Positions 26,612 through 37,446 of a stretch of DNA of 64,000 bases are shown in pieces. The stretch lies in NCBI RefSeq assembly GCF_900105355.1, contig NZ_FNSC01000001.1:3224001-3288000 (forward strand), given 5' to 3'. Both the position numbers and the translations under genes were made by a program. Origin of the DNA: Pseudomonas anguilliseptica (GTDB taxonomy: Bacteria; Pseudomonadota; Gammaproteobacteria; Pseudomonadales; Pseudomonadaceae). Under the pieces are notes generated by a model that saw only the letters and a program-made list of their open reading frames with translations, was not told where the DNA came from and ran no database searches. Each line of letters starts with the position of its first letter. Position 1 is the stretch's first letter.

Positions 26612-27063
26612 TCGAGGAGCAGGGGCGGGTCGTTGCGGTTGAGTCCGGCGCTGTCTGGGTCGAAACCCTGCGTAAAAGCACCTGCTCCAGTTGCTCTGTC
26701 AAAGCTGGCTGCGGCCAGGGTTTGCTTGATCAGCTCGGGACAAATAGTCGTCGTGGTTATGTGCGTGCATTGTCAGATCTGCAGCTGAATGTTGGCGATG
26801 CAGTCATTATCGGTGTGCGCGAAGATCTGCTGGTGCGTGGCTCGCTGCTGGTTTATCTGCTGCCGTTGCTCGGTTTGTTTGCTGCGGCTGTTCTTGCTGG
26901 GCAGGCGGGCTTGAGCGAGCCCTGGGTCATACTCAGTGCGCTGTTCGGTTTTGCCTTTGCCTGCTGCGCGGTGCGCTGGCGCAGTCGTGTCACTGCCGGT
27001 GATCCGGCGTTACAACCGGTGGTGTTGCGTGCATTGCTTGGCGGTGCCGTAGCAGCGTTTTAA
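26608..27063 (+). CDS. mucC: MucC / RseC-family membrane protein
   Basis: A 151-residue protein with an N-terminal cytoplasmic Cys cluster CSSCSVKAGCGQG (about residues 26-38) and two membrane helices (about 79-99 and 104-124). RseC homologues influence sigma-E activity and have also been linked to redox or Fe-S systems such as SoxR reduction. Its coupling to mucB by an ATGA overlap supports the operon role. Confidence 0.93.
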   Translation: MIEEQGRVVAVESGAVWVETLRKSTCSSCSVKAGCGQGLLDQLGTNSRRGYVRALSDLQLNVGDAVIIGVREDLLVRGSLLVYLLPLLGLFAAAVLAGQAGLSEPWVILSALFGFAFACCAVRWRSRVTAGDPALQPVVLRALLGGAVAAF

Positions 27064-27091
27064 GACTTTTGCTGGCCTGATGGGGAGTTGT

Positions 27092-28528
27092 ATGTCGAAG
27101 CTTGGTCTGAAATCTTCATTTACTGCGTTATTTGCCGTGCTGCTGATGGGGCAAGCGTTGTTTGCTCAGGCGAGCCTGCCGGACTTTACCGAGCTGGTTG
27201 AGCAGGCGTCGCCTGCGGTCGTCAATATCAGTACCCGGCAGAAAATGCCGGATCGCGCGGTTGCTGGCAGTGGTCAGCTCAATGTGCCTGACCTGGAAGG
27301 TCTGCCGCCGATGTTTCGCGAGTTCTTCGAGCGCAATATTCCGCAGATGCCACGTGCGCCTGGCGGTGGTCGTCAGCGTGAAGCTCAGTCGCTGGGCTCG
27401 GGCTTTATCATTTCCGCTGATGGTTACGTGCTGACCAATAACCATGTGATTGCTGATGCCGATGAGATCATCGTGCGCCTGTCAGATCGCAGTGAGTTGG
27501 AAGCCAAGCTGGTCGGCACTGACCCGCGTAGCGATGTTGCGCTGCTTAAAGTTGAGGGTGCTGGCTTGCCAATCGTCAAGTTGGGCAAGTCAGAAGAGTT
27601 AAAGGTCGGCGAGTGGGTGTTGGCGATTGGTTCGCCGTTCGGCTTCGATCACTCGGTGACCGCCGGGATCGTTAGCGCCAAAGGCCGTAGTTTGCCAAAC
27701 GAGAGCTATGTGCCGTTTATCCAGACAGATGTGGCGATCAATCCGGGTAACTCTGGCGGCCCACTGTTCAACCTGGCCGGTGAAGTGGTCGGTATCAACT
27801 CGCAGATTTTCACCCGCTCCGGTGGATTTATGGGGTTGTCGTTCGCTATTCCCATGAGTGTAGCGATGGATGTGGCCGACCAGCTCAAGGCTGAGGGCAA
27901 GGTCAGTCGTGGCTGGCTGGGTGTGGTGATTCAGGAAGTGAACAAGGATCTGGCCGAGTCGTTCGGTCTGGATAAGCCGGCTGGTGCGCTGGTGGTGCAG
28001 GTGCTGGAAGAGGGGCCTGCTGCCAAAGGCGGCTTGCAGGTAGGTGATGTGATTCTCAGTCTGGATGGTAAGCCGATCATCATGTCTGCTGATCTGCCGC
28101 ATTTGGTCGGTGCGCTGAAGCCAGGTACCAGTGCCGAACTGGATGTGGTGCGCGATGGTGCACGCAAGAAGCTGAAGCTGAGCATTGGTGCGCTGCCTGA
28201 AGATGGCGAGGCACTGGCTGGTACTGTCGCGCCTGGGGTTGGACGCAGTAGCAACCGTCTTGGGGTTAAGGTGGTTGAGTTGACTGCCGAGCAGAAGAAG
28301 AGTCTTGATCTTAAGGGTGGGGTCGTGATCTCCGAAGTGCAGGATGGTCCGGCTGCGCTGATTGGTTTGCGTCCGGGTGATGTAATCACTCATCTGAACA
28401 ATCAGGCGATCAACTCGGCTAAGACCTTTACCGAGGTGGTGCAGGCGCTGCCGAAGAATCGGTCGGTGTCGATGCGTGTACTGCGTCAGGGGCGCGCCAG
28501 CTTTATTACCTTCAAGCTGGCCGATTGA
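27092..28528 (+). CDS. mucD: Periplasmic serine protease MucD (HtrA/DegP type)
   Basis: A 478-residue HtrA protease with a signal peptide (cut near AQA-SL). The catalytic triad is visible: His in LTNNHV, Asp in DPRSDVALLKV and Ser in NPGNSGGPLF. Two PDZ domains follow (about 265-355 and 375-470), with the LGVVIQEVN and LGVKVVELT strands. MucD removes misfolded proteins in the periplasm and lowers activation of AlgU. I chose the ATG at 27092 (MSKLGLKSS); an ATG at 27080 has no ribosome site. Confidence 0.95.
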   Translation: MSKLGLKSSFTALFAVLLMGQALFAQASLPDFTELVEQASPAVVNISTRQKMPDRAVAGSGQLNVPDLEGLPPMFREFFERNIPQMPRAPGGGRQREAQSLGSGFIISADGYVLTNNHVIADADEIIVRLSDRSELEAKLVGTDPRSDVALLKVEGAGLPIVKLGKSEELKVGEWVLAIGSPFGFDHSVTAGIVSAKGRSLPNESYVPFIQTDVAINPGNSGGPLFNLAGEVVGINSQIFTRSGGFMGLSFAIPMSVAMDVADQLKAEGKVSRGWLGVVIQEVNKDLAESFGLDKPAGALVVQVLEEGPAAKGGLQVGDVILSLDGKPIIMSADLPHLVGALKPGTSAELDVVRDGARKKLKLSIGALPEDGEALAGTVAPGVGRSSNRLGVKVVELTAEQKKSLDLKGGVVISEVQDGPAALIGLRPGDVITHLNNQAINSAKTFTEVVQALPKNRSVSMRVLRQGRASFITFKLAD

Positions 28529-28542
28529 CTGTGCAAACAGAC

Positions 28543-28570
28543 TAAAAGGGCGACTTCGGTCGCCCTTTTA
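28543..28570 (+). terminator. Terminator after mucD
   Basis: An 11-bp stem, AAAAGGGCGAC with GTCGCCCTTTT, closed by a TTCG tetraloop and ending in T residues. The symmetric A/T flanks let it work in both directions; it separates the algU operon from lepA. Confidence 0.9.
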
Positions 28571-28675
28571 CATAGCACTGCCGTGCGGTCTTGATGACGT
28601 GCAAGGTGGCTTTCGGGTACACTCGGCGGCTATTTTCGGCGGGCAGTCGCCTGCGACCTTTTTGAGTGTTGATCC

Positions 28676-30475
28676 GTGAGTGATTTGAGTCATATCCGCA
28701 ATTTCTCCATCATCGCCCACATTGACCACGGCAAGTCGACCTTGGCCGACCGGTTTATCCAGATGTGTGGCGGCTTGGCCGACCGTGAAATGGAAGCCCA
28801 GGTACTGGATTCCATGGATTTGGAGCGTGAGCGCGGGATCACCATCAAGGCGCACAGCGTTACCCTGTATTACAAGTCTAAAGACGGCATCACCTATCAG
28901 CTGAACTTCATTGATACCCCCGGTCACGTAGACTTCACCTATGAGGTCAGTCGCTCCCTGGCAGCCTGCGAAGGCGCGCTGCTGGTGGTCGATGCCGGTC
29001 AAGGTGTGGAAGCGCAGTCTGTTGCCAATTGCTACACCGCCATCGAGCAGGGCCTTGAGGTCATGCCGGTGCTGAACAAGATCGATTTGCCTCAGGCTGA
29101 ACCCGACCGGGTCAAAGAAGAGATCGAAAAGATCATCGGTATTGATGCAACCGACGCTGTGACCTGCAGCGCCAAGACCGGCCTGGGTGTGGATGAGGTG
29201 CTTGAGCGGTTGGTGCACACGATCCCGGCACCGACCGGCGATATCGATGCGCCATTGCAGGCTCTGATCATCGACTCCTGGTTCGACAACTATCTGGGTG
29301 TGGTCTCCTTGGTGCGTGTGCGCCATGGCCGGATCAAGAAAGGTGACAAGGTGCTGGTGAAGTCCACTGGCAAGACGCACTTGGTGGACAGCGTCGGGGT
29401 TTTCAACCCCAAGCATACGGCCACCGCCGATCTAAAAGCCGGCGAAGTGGGCTTTATCATCGCCAGCATCAAGGATATTCACGGCGCGCCGGTGGGCGAT
29501 ACCCTGACCTTGGCGGCCACCCCTGATGTGGAAGTGCTGCCGGGCTTCAAGCGCATCCAGCCGCAGGTCTACGCCGGCCTGTTCCCGGTCAGCTCGGATG
29601 ATTTCGAGGACTTCCGCGATGCCCTGCAGAAACTCACGCTGAACGACTCGTCGCTGCAATATTCACCGGAAAGTTCCGATGCCCTGGGCTTTGGCTTTCG
29701 TTGCGGCTTCCTCGGCATGCTGCACATGGAGATCATTCAGGAGCGCTTGGAGCGCGAATACAACCTGGACCTGATCACCACGGCGCCAAGTGTAATCTTC
29801 GAAGTGGCGCTGAAGAGCGGCGAGACGATCTACGTCGATAACCCGTCCAAACTTCCGGATGTCTCGTCGGTAGAAGACTTTCGCGAGCCGATCGTGCAGG
29901 CCACTATTCTGGTGCCGCAGGAGCATCTGGGTAACGTGATTACCCTGTGTATCGAAAAACGCGGTGTGCAGCGTGATATGCAGTTCCTTGGTTCTCAGGT
30001 TCAGGTGCGCTATGACCTGCCGATGAACGAAGTGGTGCTCGACTTCTTTGACCGCCTGAAATCCACCAGCCGTGGTTATGCCTCGCTGGACTACCATTTT
30101 GATCGCTACCAGTCGGCCAATCTGGTCAAGTTGGATGTGTTGATCAACGGTGACAAGGTCGATGCGTTGGCGCTGATCGTGCACAAGGACAATGCTCACT
30201 ACAAAGGCCGGCAGCTGACTGAGAAAATGAAAGAGCTGATTCCACGGCAGATGTTTGACGTGGCTATTCAGGCTGCAATTGGTGGGCAGATCGTTGCGCG
30301 GACTACGGTCAAGGCGCTGCGCAAGAACGTATTGGCCAAATGCTACGGTGGTGATGTCAGTCGTAAGCGCAAGCTGCTGGAAAAGCAGAAGGCCGGTAAG
30401 AAACGCATGAAGCAGGTTGGTAACGTGGAAATTCCACAGGAAGCCTTTCTCGCTGTGCTCAAGTTGGATAGTTAA
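28676..30475 (+). CDS. lepA: Elongation factor 4 (LepA)
   Basis: A 599-residue translational GTPase that acts on stalled or initiating ribosomes. GTP motifs are clear: [10 protein letters not shown] (G1), DTPGHVDF (G3) and NKIDLP (G4). The LepA-specific C-terminal domain ends with [16 protein letters not shown]. The start is the GTG at 28676 ([16 protein letters not shown]); no strong ribosome site is seen. It is 6 bp ahead of lepB, the conserved lepA-lepB pair. Confidence 0.97.
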   Translation: MSDLSHIRNFSIIAHIDHGKSTLADRFIQMCGGLADREMEAQVLDSMDLERERGITIKAHSVTLYYKSKDGITYQLNFIDTPGHVDFTYEVSRSLAACEGALLVVDAGQGVEAQSVANCYTAIEQGLEVMPVLNKIDLPQAEPDRVKEEIEKIIGIDATDAVTCSAKTGLGVDEVLERLVHTIPAPTGDIDAPLQALIIDSWFDNYLGVVSLVRVRHGRIKKGDKVLVKSTGKTHLVDSVGVFNPKHTATADLKAGEVGFIIASIKDIHGAPVGDTLTLAATPDVEVLPGFKRIQPQVYAGLFPVSSDDFEDFRDALQKLTLNDSSLQYSPESSDALGFGFRCGFLGMLHMEIIQERLEREYNLDLITTAPSVIFEVALKSGETIYVDNPSKLPDVSSVEDFREPIVQATILVPQEHLGNVITLCIEKRGVQRDMQFLGSQVQVRYDLPMNEVVLDFFDRLKSTSRGYASLDYHFDRYQSANLVKLDVLINGDKVDALALIVHKDNAHYKGRQLTEKMKELIPRQMFDVAIQAAIGGQIVARTTVKALRKNVLAKCYGGDVSRKRKLLEKQKAGKKRMKQVGNVEIPQEAFLAVLKLDS

Positions 30476-30481
30476 GGTCCT

Positions 30482-31336
30482 ATGTCGATCAATTTCCCGC
30501 TGTTACTGGTTATCGCCGTCGCCGTTTGTGGCGCGCTGGCGTTATTCGACCTGATCTTTCTGGCCCCGCGCCGGCGAGCCGCTATCAGCACCTACCACGG
30601 TCAGGTCAGCGAGCCTGATGAGGCGGTGATGGAACGCTTGAACAAAGAGCCTTTGCTGGTGGAGTACGGTAAGTCGTTCTTCCCGGTACTGGCCATCGTG
30701 CTGGTACTGCGCTCGTTTCTTGTCGAACCCTTCCAGATCCCATCCGGCTCGATGAAGCCGACCCTGGAAGTGGGCGATTTTATTCTGGTCAACAAGTTTG
30801 CCTATGGCATCCGCCTACCGGTGCTGGACACCAAGGTGATTGAGGTAGGCGACCCGCAACGTGGCGATGTGATGGTGTTTCGTTATCCAAGCGATCCTAA
30901 TATCAACTACATCAAACGCGTGGTCGGCCTAGCCGGTGACCGCATTGCCTACAGCAGCGACAAGCGTCTGACTATCAATGGTGAGTCTGTAGCGCAGCAG
31001 TTGATTGGTGATGAGCCGGGTAGCTTGGGCAGTGCGACGCTGTATAGCGAGAAACTGGGTGAGGTAGAGCACCAGATCCGTAAGGAAATGCAGCGCTATC
31101 GGGTTGAGCCGGGCCGCGAGTGGGTAGTGCCGCAAGGGCATTATTTTATGATGGGCGACAACCGCGACAACTCCAATGACAGCCGTTACTGGAATGATCC
31201 GGCCATCCCCAAGCCGCTGCTGGGCATGGTGCCGGACCAGAATATCGTAGGCAAAGCTTTTGCCATCTGGATGAGCTGGCCGGACCCCAAGTCGCGCAAC
31301 CTGCCGAATTTCTCCCGCGTAGGTCTGATTCACTGA
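30482..31336 (+). CDS. lepB: Signal peptidase I
   Basis: A 284-residue inner-membrane protease that cuts signal peptides from exported proteins. Two N-terminal membrane segments (about 5-24 and 62-79) precede the catalytic Ser in PSGSMKPTL (about 88-96) and the general base Lys in NYIKRVVGLAGD. The conserved GDNRDNSNDSRYW box is near 222-234. Cotranscribed with lepA. Confidence 0.97.
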   Translation: MSINFPLLLVIAVAVCGALALFDLIFLAPRRRAAISTYHGQVSEPDEAVMERLNKEPLLVEYGKSFFPVLAIVLVLRSFLVEPFQIPSGSMKPTLEVGDFILVNKFAYGIRLPVLDTKVIEVGDPQRGDVMVFRYPSDPNINYIKRVVGLAGDRIAYSSDKRLTINGESVAQQLIGDEPGSLGSATLYSEKLGEVEHQIRKEMQRYRVEPGREWVVPQGHYFMMGDNRDNSNDSRYWNDPAIPKPLLGMVPDQNIVGKAFAIWMSWPDPKSRNLPNFSRVGLIH

Positions 31337-31440
31337 CCTGCTGACGAATTTGCGACGCTGTTAAATGCAGCGTCTCAGGCTATATATAGCCTTGCCTCCA
31401 GCCGTAATGGCTTTTACCTAACTTGAATTTGGGGACAAAT

Positions 31441-31818
31441 ATGAAATCTGTGCATTCGCAAAAGGGAATGTCGATTCTTAGTTGGTTGATGGTGTTGGCG
31501 GTAGTCGCTTTTTTAGCCAGTGCGGCGTTCAAGGTTTTGCCGCATTACTTCGACTATATGTCGCTGGAGAAAATGATTACTTCGGTTGAGACCGATAAAG
31601 CAGCTGATGTTCGCAGCATTAACGACTTTTATAGCCATATCAGCAAGGGCATGCAGGTCAACAGCATTCGCGATTTCAATATGCAAGACGCGATTAAAGT
31701 AAAAGTCGAAAACAACGAATTTCGCGTGCACCTGAAATATGAGAAGCGCGAACCATTGATCGAAAATATCGATCTTGTAGTGCGCTTCGATAAAGAATTC
31801 CGCGTGCGTATGCCGTGA
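31441..31818 (+). CDS. DUF4845 membrane protein
   Basis: A 125-residue protein with one N-terminal membrane helix (about 10-30, [18 protein letters not shown]), reminiscent of a type IV pilin-like start, and a periplasmic domain of about 90 residues. DUF4845 genes sit between lepB and rnc in many pseudomonads; their function is unknown. GGGGAC is just upstream of the ATG at 31441. It overlaps rnc by 4 bp. The base composition is somewhat more AT-rich than that of its neighbours. Confidence 0.85.
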   Translation: MKSVHSQKGMSILSWLMVLAVVAFLASAAFKVLPHYFDYMSLEKMITSVETDKAADVRSINDFYSHISKGMQVNSIRDFNMQDAIKVKVENNEFRVHLKYEKREPLIENIDLVVRFDKEFRVRMP

Positions 31819-32504
31819 GTGCGTCGTTAGCCCGTCTCGAGCGGCAGCTCGGTTATACCTTCAAGGACCAGGAACTGATGATCCTGGCCCTTACCCATCG
31901 CAGTTTCGCCGGGCGCAATAACGAGCGTCTGGAGTTTCTCGGTGACGCCATTCTCAACTTTGTCGCTGGTGAGGCGCTGTTTCAGCGCTTTCCGCTGGCT
32001 CGCGAAGGGCAGCTGTCACGTTTGCGCGCGCGCTTGGTCAAGGGTGAGACTCTCGCCATTCTGGCCCGTGGTTTCGATCTGGGTGAGTACCTGCGCCTCG
32101 GGTCTGGTGAGCTGAAAAGTGGTGGTTTCCGCCGTGAGTCGATTCTCGCCGATGCCCTGGAAGCGCTGATCGGTGCCATCTATCTTGATGCTGGGATGGA
32201 TGCGGCTCGCGAGCGTGTGTTGGCCTGGTTGACCACTGAGCTGGACAGCCTGACCCTGGTCGATACCAACAAGGATCCGAAAACCCGTCTGCAGGAGTTT
32301 CTGCAGTCGCGTGGCTGTGAACTGCCACGTTATGAAGTGGTGGATATCCAGGGTGAGCCGCACTGCCGGACATTCGTGGTCGAATGTCAGGTCACTCTAC
32401 TTAATGATAAAACCCTGGGGCAGGGTGCCAGTCGGCGTATCGCCGAGCAGGTGGCGGCCGCTGCCGCGCTGATCGCCCTGGGTGTGGAGAATGGCAATGA
32501 CTGA
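31815..32504 (+). CDS. rnc: Ribonuclease III
   Basis: A 229-residue double-strand-specific RNase that processes rRNA precursors and regulatory RNAs. The catalytic signature [11 protein letters not shown] is at about 38-48, with the second metal-site segment [14 protein letters not shown] (about 113-126), and a double-stranded RNA-binding domain occupies about 155-225. It begins at a GTG overlapping the preceding stop (GTGA) and overlaps era by 8 bp. Confidence 0.97.
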   Translation: MSASLARLERQLGYTFKDQELMILALTHRSFAGRNNERLEFLGDAILNFVAGEALFQRFPLAREGQLSRLRARLVKGETLAILARGFDLGEYLRLGSGELKSGGFRRESILADALEALIGAIYLDAGMDAARERVLAWLTTELDSLTLVDTNKDPKTRLQEFLQSRGCELPRYEVVDIQGEPHCRTFVVECQVTLLNDKTLGQGASRRIAEQVAAAAALIALGVENGND

Positions 32505-33399
32505 TTCACCTGTTACACGCTGTGGCTATGTCGCCATCGTCGGCCGGCCCAACGTGGGCAAGTCGACGCTGCTCAACCACATTCTTGGGCAAAAGCTGGC
32601 GATCACCTCGCGCAAGCCGCAGACCACGCGACACAACATGCTCGGCATCAAGACCGAGGGTGAAGTGCAGGCGATCTATGTCGATACCCCCGGCCTGCAC
32701 AAAAACAATGAAAAAGCGCTCAATCGCTACATGAACAAGAACGCCTCGTCGGCGCTGAAGGATGTCGACGTAGTGATCTTCGTGGTCGATCGCACTCGCT
32801 GGACCGATGAAGACCAGATGGTGCTTGAGCGCGTTCAATATGTTGAAGGTCCGGTAATTCTGGCGATCAACAAAACCGATCGCATCGAAGATAAGACCGA
32901 GTTGATGCCGCACCTGGAGTGGCTGGCCACCCAGTTGCCGAAGGCCGAAATCGTGCCAGTCTCCGCACAACATGGGCATAACCTCGATACTCTGGAAAAA
33001 CTGGTGGGAGAGCATTTGCCGGAAGGCGTGCACTTCTTCCCGGAAGACCAGGTTACCGACCGCTCCAGCCGCTTCTTCGCTGCCGAACTGGTGCGCGAGA
33101 AAATCATGCGCCAGCTGGGTGCCGAGTTGCCGTACCAGATCACCGTGGAAATCGAGGAGTTCAAGCGCGATGGGCGCATCCTGCATATCCACGCCCTGAT
33201 CCTAGTCGAGCGTGATGGCCAGAAGAAAATCATAATCGGCGACAAGGGTGAGCGGATCAAACGCATCGGCCAGGAAGCACGCAAGGACATGGAGGTGATG
33301 TTCGACTCCAAGGTCATGCTCAACCTCTGGGTCAAGGTCAAGGGTGGCTGGTCCGATGACGAGCGCGCCCTGCGCTCCCTGGGTTACGACAACATCTGA
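32497..33399 (+). CDS. era: GTPase Era
   Basis: A 300-residue ribosome-assembly GTPase that binds the 3' end of 16S rRNA. It has GTP motifs [16 protein letters not shown] and NKTDRI, and a C-terminal KH domain with [21 protein letters not shown] chose the ATG at 32497, 6 nt after GGAGA; the length then equals the usual 300. It is coupled to rnc by an ATGACTGA overlap. Confidence 0.97.
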   Translation: MTDSPVTRCGYVAIVGRPNVGKSTLLNHILGQKLAITSRKPQTTRHNMLGIKTEGEVQAIYVDTPGLHKNNEKALNRYMNKNASSALKDVDVVIFVVDRTRWTDEDQMVLERVQYVEGPVILAINKTDRIEDKTELMPHLEWLATQLPKAEIVPVSAQHGHNLDTLEKLVGEHLPEGVHFFPEDQVTDRSSRFFAAELVREKIMRQLGAELPYQITVEIEEFKRDGRILHIHALILVERDGQKKIIIGDKGERIKRIGQEARKDMEVMFDSKVMLNLWVKVKGGWSDDERALRSLGYDNI

Positions 33400-33441
33400 G
33401 TTGCCCTCGGGCGCGCTTGCGCCCGCTTTGCGAGTAAACCC

Positions 33442-34140
33442 ATGCTTGCCCCTAGTCAGCCCGCCTATGTCCTGCACACTCGTGCCTACCGCGAAAGTAG
33501 TGCGCTGGTGGACTTTCTCACTCCGCAGGGTCGTCTGCGTGCAGTATTACGCGGCGCGCGCGGCAAGGCCGGCAGCCTGGCACGGCCGTTTATCCCGCTG
33601 GAGGCCGCGTTTCGCGGACGTGGCGAGCTGAAGAATGTTGGCCGTCTCGATCCCGCCGGTATCCCCAATCTGCTGGTGGGCGAGGCGCTGTTTAGCGGTC
33701 TGTACCTCAATGAACTGCTGATTCGCCTGCTGCCTGCTGAAGATCCCCATCCCACTGTTTTTGAGCATTACGCCATGACTGTGCTGGCCCTGGCTGAAGG
33801 CCGTGCCTTGGAGCCTTTATTGCGCTCTTTTGAATGGCGTCTGCTCGATGAGCTGGGCTATGGTTTCGCCCTGGATCTGGACAGCGAAGGCCAGCCCATC
33901 GCCCCGGCGGGTTTGTATCGACTGCATACCGAAACCGGGCTGGTGCCGATTGGCCAATTGCAACCCGGCGCTTTTCAAGGGGCCGAATTGTTGGCGATGG
34001 CCGACGCGGACTGGACTGCACCGGGCGCCCTGGCTGCTGCCAAGCGTCTGATGCGCCAGGCCCTAGCCCCCCATTTAGGCGGCCGACCGTTGGTCAGTCG
34101 CGAACTGTTTATGACGCTCAAGGAGCCAAGCCGTGACTGA
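33442..34140 (+). CDS. recO: DNA repair protein RecO
   Basis: A 232-residue member of the RecFOR pathway that loads RecA on SSB-coated gaps. The N-terminal OB-fold segment ([20 protein letters not shown]) and the helical domain with [18 protein letters not shown] are typical. It overlaps pdxJ by 8 bp. Confidence 0.95.
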   Translation: MLAPSQPAYVLHTRAYRESSALVDFLTPQGRLRAVLRGARGKAGSLARPFIPLEAAFRGRGELKNVGRLDPAGIPNLLVGEALFSGLYLNELLIRLLPAEDPHPTVFEHYAMTVLALAEGRALEPLLRSFEWRLLDELGYGFALDLDSEGQPIAPAGLYRLHTETGLVPIGQLQPGAFQGAELLAMADADWTAPGALAAAKRLMRQALAPHLGGRPLVSRELFMTLKEPSRD

Positions 34141-34879
34141 TGCCAATCGTATTCTGCTGGGTGTAAACATCGACCATGTGGCCACCCTGCGTCAGGCCCG
34201 TGGCACCCGTTATCCGGACCCGGTCAAGGCCGCGCTGGACGCCGAAGAGGCCGGGGCCGACGGTATCACCGTGCACCTGCGCGAAGACCGCCGACATATC
34301 CAGGAGCGTGATGTGCGCCTGCTCAAGGAAGTCATGCAAACGCGCATGAACTTCGAGATGGGCGTGACTGAGGAAATGCTCGCCTTTGCCGAAAGCATTC
34401 GCCCTGAACACGTCTGTCTGGTACCGGAGACGCGTCAGGAACTGACCACCGAAGGTGGCCTGGATGTGGCAGGGCAGGAGGCGCGGATTCGCGCCGCCGT
34501 GGAGCGACTAAGCAAGATTGGCTGCGAAGTGTCGCTGTTTATCGACCCGGACCCGCTGCAGATCGAAGCCTCAAAACGCGTTGGCGCACCAGCCATCGAA
34601 CTGCACACCGGGCGCTATGCCGATGCGCATACGCCAGAGGAAGCGGCGCGTGAGTTGGCGCGGATTCGCGACGGCGTGGCCTGCGGTCTGCAGCACGGGT
34701 TGATCGTCAATGCCGGGCACGGCCTGCACTACCACAACGTCGAGCCAGTGGCTGCGATTGCCGGGATCAACGAGCTGAGCATTGGCCACGCCCTCGTGGC
34801 GCACGCGCTGTTTGTCGGCTTTAAACAAGCGGTGGTAGAGATGAAGGCGCTCATCCAGGCAGCGGCGAATCGCAGGTAG
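34133..34879 (+). CDS. pdxJ: Pyridoxine 5'-phosphate synthase
   Basis: Condenses 1-deoxy-D-xylulose 5-phosphate with 3-amino-2-oxopropyl phosphate to pyridoxine 5'-phosphate, the last ring-forming step of vitamin B6 synthesis. The 248-residue TIM barrel shows [20 protein letters not shown] at the start, [10 protein letters not shown], and the phosphate-binding [12 protein letters not shown]. It starts at a GTG inside recO. Confidence 0.97.
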   Translation: MTDANRILLGVNIDHVATLRQARGTRYPDPVKAALDAEEAGADGITVHLREDRRHIQERDVRLLKEVMQTRMNFEMGVTEEMLAFAESIRPEHVCLVPETRQELTTEGGLDVAGQEARIRAAVERLSKIGCEVSLFIDPDPLQIEASKRVGAPAIELHTGRYADAHTPEEAARELARIRDGVACGLQHGLIVNAGHGLHYHNVEPVAAIAGINELSIGHALVAHALFVGFKQAVVEMKALIQAAANRR

Positions 34880-34880
34880 G

Positions 34881-35603
34881 TTAAGGCGTGAGTGCTTGGC
34901 CGGGTTCGCGCAGACCCGGCTCTTGCGCACCGGGAAGCCAGCGCTGGATGACCTCATCCTCCGTACCTGCCCAGAAGGTGATGTATCCGAAGGATTGCCG
35001 GTAGGCGAAGGCGATCTCGACATCATCCGCTCCGAACTGCGCGACTTGATCAGCCTGCTTGCCCCCAACGTAGAAGCTCAGGTTATCCGCGGCGATCAAC
35101 GGAACCCGTCCGCTTTTCAATAGATTGAACATCTGTTCAGGCTCCGTGACACCAAGCAGGTTGTCCATTTCGGCAGCGGTCAGTTCCTGATAGGTGAACC
35201 AGTCGCGCGGTAACGCGATCGCTGTGAATCGGGCCAGTTGGCTTACATCCGAGACAACGACTCCGGAGCCTTTGAGGGCGTAGAAGTTGTCGCTGGCCAG
35301 CATGATCGGGCCGACCCACATGAAGTGTTTTTCACGCTCGCTGTTACGGATGGTCGGGAAGATGGCGGTGTGCGGCGTGGTTTGCGCAAGGCGGTAGGCG
35401 CGGGCCCAAGGCACTATTTGCAGTTTTGCCGATTGATCAAGTCGGCGCAGTAGCTCTTGGACCAGCTCCACGGACATCCCGGCCGGCTGTCCGTCCTGAG
35501 AAAAACTCACAGGCGGATACTCTTCCGTGTACAGCCGGAGGGTCTGAGCCCCCGCAGGCAGCAGCCAAGCCAGTAACAAGAACAGCGCGACGGTTTTCAT
35601 CAT
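34881..35603 (-). CDS. Periplasmic solute-binding protein (family 3)
   Basis: About 240 residues: a signal peptide of about 20 (cut near PAGA-QT), then LRLYTEEYPPVSFSQDGQPA, the family-3 opening, and VPWARAYRLAQTTPHTAIFP. It is the third orphan binding protein of the window. It has no ABC permease beside it and ends 1 bp from the convergent pdxJ. Start choice among GTG 35609, ATG 35603 and ATG 35600 is open. Confidence 0.82.
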   Translation of the reverse strand: MMKTVALFLLLAWLLPAGAQTLRLYTEEYPPVSFSQDGQPAGMSVELVQELLRRLDQSAKLQIVPWARAYRLAQTTPHTAIFPTIRNSEREKHFMWVGPIMLASDNFYALKGSGVVVSDVSQLARFTAIALPRDWFTYQELTAAEMDNLLGVTEPEQMFNLLKSGRVPLIAADNLSFYVGGKQADQVAQFGADDVEIAFAYRQSFGYITFWAGTEDEVIQRWLPGAQEPGLREPGQALTP

Positions 35604-35671
35604 TATCACTCGCTAGCAAACACAACCTTCACTGTAGCTCCCTGCATAGTGTTTGCTTTAGTCGCAGTCTC

Positions 35672-36640
35672 TCAGGGTTTGCGCGCCACCAGCACGGCAC
35701 GGCAGGGCGCCGGTAGGCCTTCAACGGTACGGCTATGGTCGGCAGGGTCGAGGAATTCAGGCAGCGACTGGAAACGCATCCATTCGGTCGAACGTTGTTC
35801 GTCGACGCTGGTGGTGCTGACATCTACGCAGCGGATGTCGACGAAACCGGCGCGACGCAGCCATAACTCCAGCGCCGGTACCGAGGGTAAAAACCACACG
35901 TTGCGCATTTGCGCGTAGCGGTCTTCGGGCACCAGCACTTGTTGGCTGTCTCCTTCGATCACTAGGGTTTCAAGCACCAGTTCGCCGTTTTTGACCAAAC
36001 AGTCCTTAAGCTCAATCAAATGGTCTATAGGCGAGCGGCGGTGATACAGCACGCCCATGGAGAACGCGGTATCGAAGCCTTGCAGCTTGCCGGGTAATTC
36101 CTCGAAGGCCAGTGGCAGATGCCAGGCGGGCAGGTCGGGCAGGTAGTTCTTCATCGCCAGAAACTGGCAGAGAAATAGCCAGTTAGGGTCGATGCCCACC
36201 ACGCTGCTTGCACCTGCGCCGAGCATGCGCCACATGTAATAGCCGTTGCCGCAACCAACATCCAGCACGCGCTTGTTTTTGAGATCGAGGTAAGGTGCGA
36301 CCCGCTGCCATTTCCAGTCGGAGCGCCATTCGGTGTCGACATGCACGCCGAACAGATGAAACGGCCCCTTGCGCCACGGGATCAAGCCCTGCAGGGCGGT
36401 GTTCAGGGCGGCACGGGTGCTGTCGTCGTATGGCCCGTTGAAGCTGAAGCTGTGCAGCAGTTCCAGCTGTTCGACGCTCAGTTCCGGTAGGGCCTGCACC
36501 GCACCGTGCCAGCGCGGCAAGTCGCCATGGCCGATGGCCAACTTTGCGTCAATTTGTCCGGGCAAGTCGGCTGACCATTCTTGCAGTGGGGTGCCGGCCA
36601 GAGTGGCTTGCAGGGCATCGAGGTCGAGGCGGTTGATCAT
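35672..36640 (-). CDS. cmoB: tRNA U34 carboxymethyltransferase
   Basis: Transfers the carboxymethyl group of carboxy-S-adenosylmethionine to 5-hydroxyuridine at tRNA position 34, giving cmo5U. It has 322 residues; the nucleotide-binding motif [17 protein letters not shown] is at about 122-138, and PLAFEELP and [16 protein letters not shown] follow. It is coupled to cmoA by a 4-bp overlap. Confidence 0.96.
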   Translation of the reverse strand: MINRLDLDALQATLAGTPLQEWSADLPGQIDAKLAIGHGDLPRWHGAVQALPELSVEQLELLHSFSFNGPYDDSTRAALNTALQGLIPWRKGPFHLFGVHVDTEWRSDWKWQRVAPYLDLKNKRVLDVGCGNGYYMWRMLGAGASSVVGIDPNWLFLCQFLAMKNYLPDLPAWHLPLAFEELPGKLQGFDTAFSMGVLYHRRSPIDHLIELKDCLVKNGELVLETLVIEGDSQQVLVPEDRYAQMRNVWFLPSVPALELWLRRAGFVDIRCVDVSTTSVDEQRSTEWMRFQSLPEFLDPADHSRTVEGLPAPCRAVLVARKP

Positions 36641-37380
36641 GGCAGGGCAATCATCGAGGCGAAATTAAGGCATTGGAACCACGGCACCACCTGGCTGAAG
36701 CCGGCGGCCAGCAGGCGTTCGCGGTGTTGTTCGAGGCTGTCGGGGAGCATGACTTTCTCGATGGCGCTGCGCTTTTGCGCAATTTCCAGCTCGCTGTAAC
36801 CGTTGGCGCGCTTAAACGCGATGTGCAGATCGCCCAGTAGCGTGTGCTGCTGAGCATCTTCGAACTGCAGTTTTTCCGAGAGAATCAGTGCGCCGCCGGG
36901 CAGCAGGGCCTGGCGAATGCGGCTGAGCAGTTCGAGGCGTTGTTCGGGCTGAATAAATTGCAGGGTGAAGTTCAAGGCCACCAGCGAAGTGGGCTGGAAG
37001 TCGAGCCTGAGGATGTCGCCTTCGATCACCTCGACCGGCAATAACTCCTGAAACATCGAGTCCTGAGCATGCAGGTATTCGCGGCAGCGCTCGACCATGG
37101 CGCTGGAGTTGTCCACGGCGATCACGCGGCAATCGGCAATCTGTACATGCCGACGCAGTGCCTGAGTGACCGCGCCCAAGGAGCTGCCCAAGTCATACAG
37201 CACGCTATGGGGCTGAGCAAACTGGCCAGCCAGCACGCCAATGTTTTCGACAATGGTCGGGTAGCCCGGCACCGAGCGCTTGATCATGTCGGGGAAGACC
37301 CGCACCACATCTTCGTTGAACACGAAGTCCGGCACTTGCGTCAGGGGTTGGGCGAAAAGACGGTCGGGCTGTTTGCTCAC
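36637..37380 (-). CDS. cmoA: Carboxy-S-adenosyl-L-methionine synthase
   Basis: Makes carboxy-SAM from SAM and prephenate, the donor used by CmoB. SAM-binding loop [16 protein letters not shown] is near residues 60-75. I chose the GTG at 37380 because it gives [12 protein letters not shown] at the N-terminus and 247 residues, the usual CmoA length; an ATG at 37413 would add 11 residues. No strong ribosome site marks either. Confidence 0.92.
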   Translation of the reverse strand: MSKQPDRLFAQPLTQVPDFVFNEDVVRVFPDMIKRSVPGYPTIVENIGVLAGQFAQPHSVLYDLGSSLGAVTQALRRHVQIADCRVIAVDNSSAMVERCREYLHAQDSMFQELLPVEVIEGDILRLDFQPTSLVALNFTLQFIQPEQRLELLSRIRQALLPGGALILSEKLQFEDAQQHTLLGDLHIAFKRANGYSELEIAQKRSAIEKVMLPDSLEQHRERLLAAGFSQVVPWFQCLNFASMIALP

Positions 37381-37446
37381 GATGGCTGCGCACTGGTCGA
37401 GAAAGCCGGGCATTTTAGCCAAGTGCGGCCTCAAGCCAAACCATGA

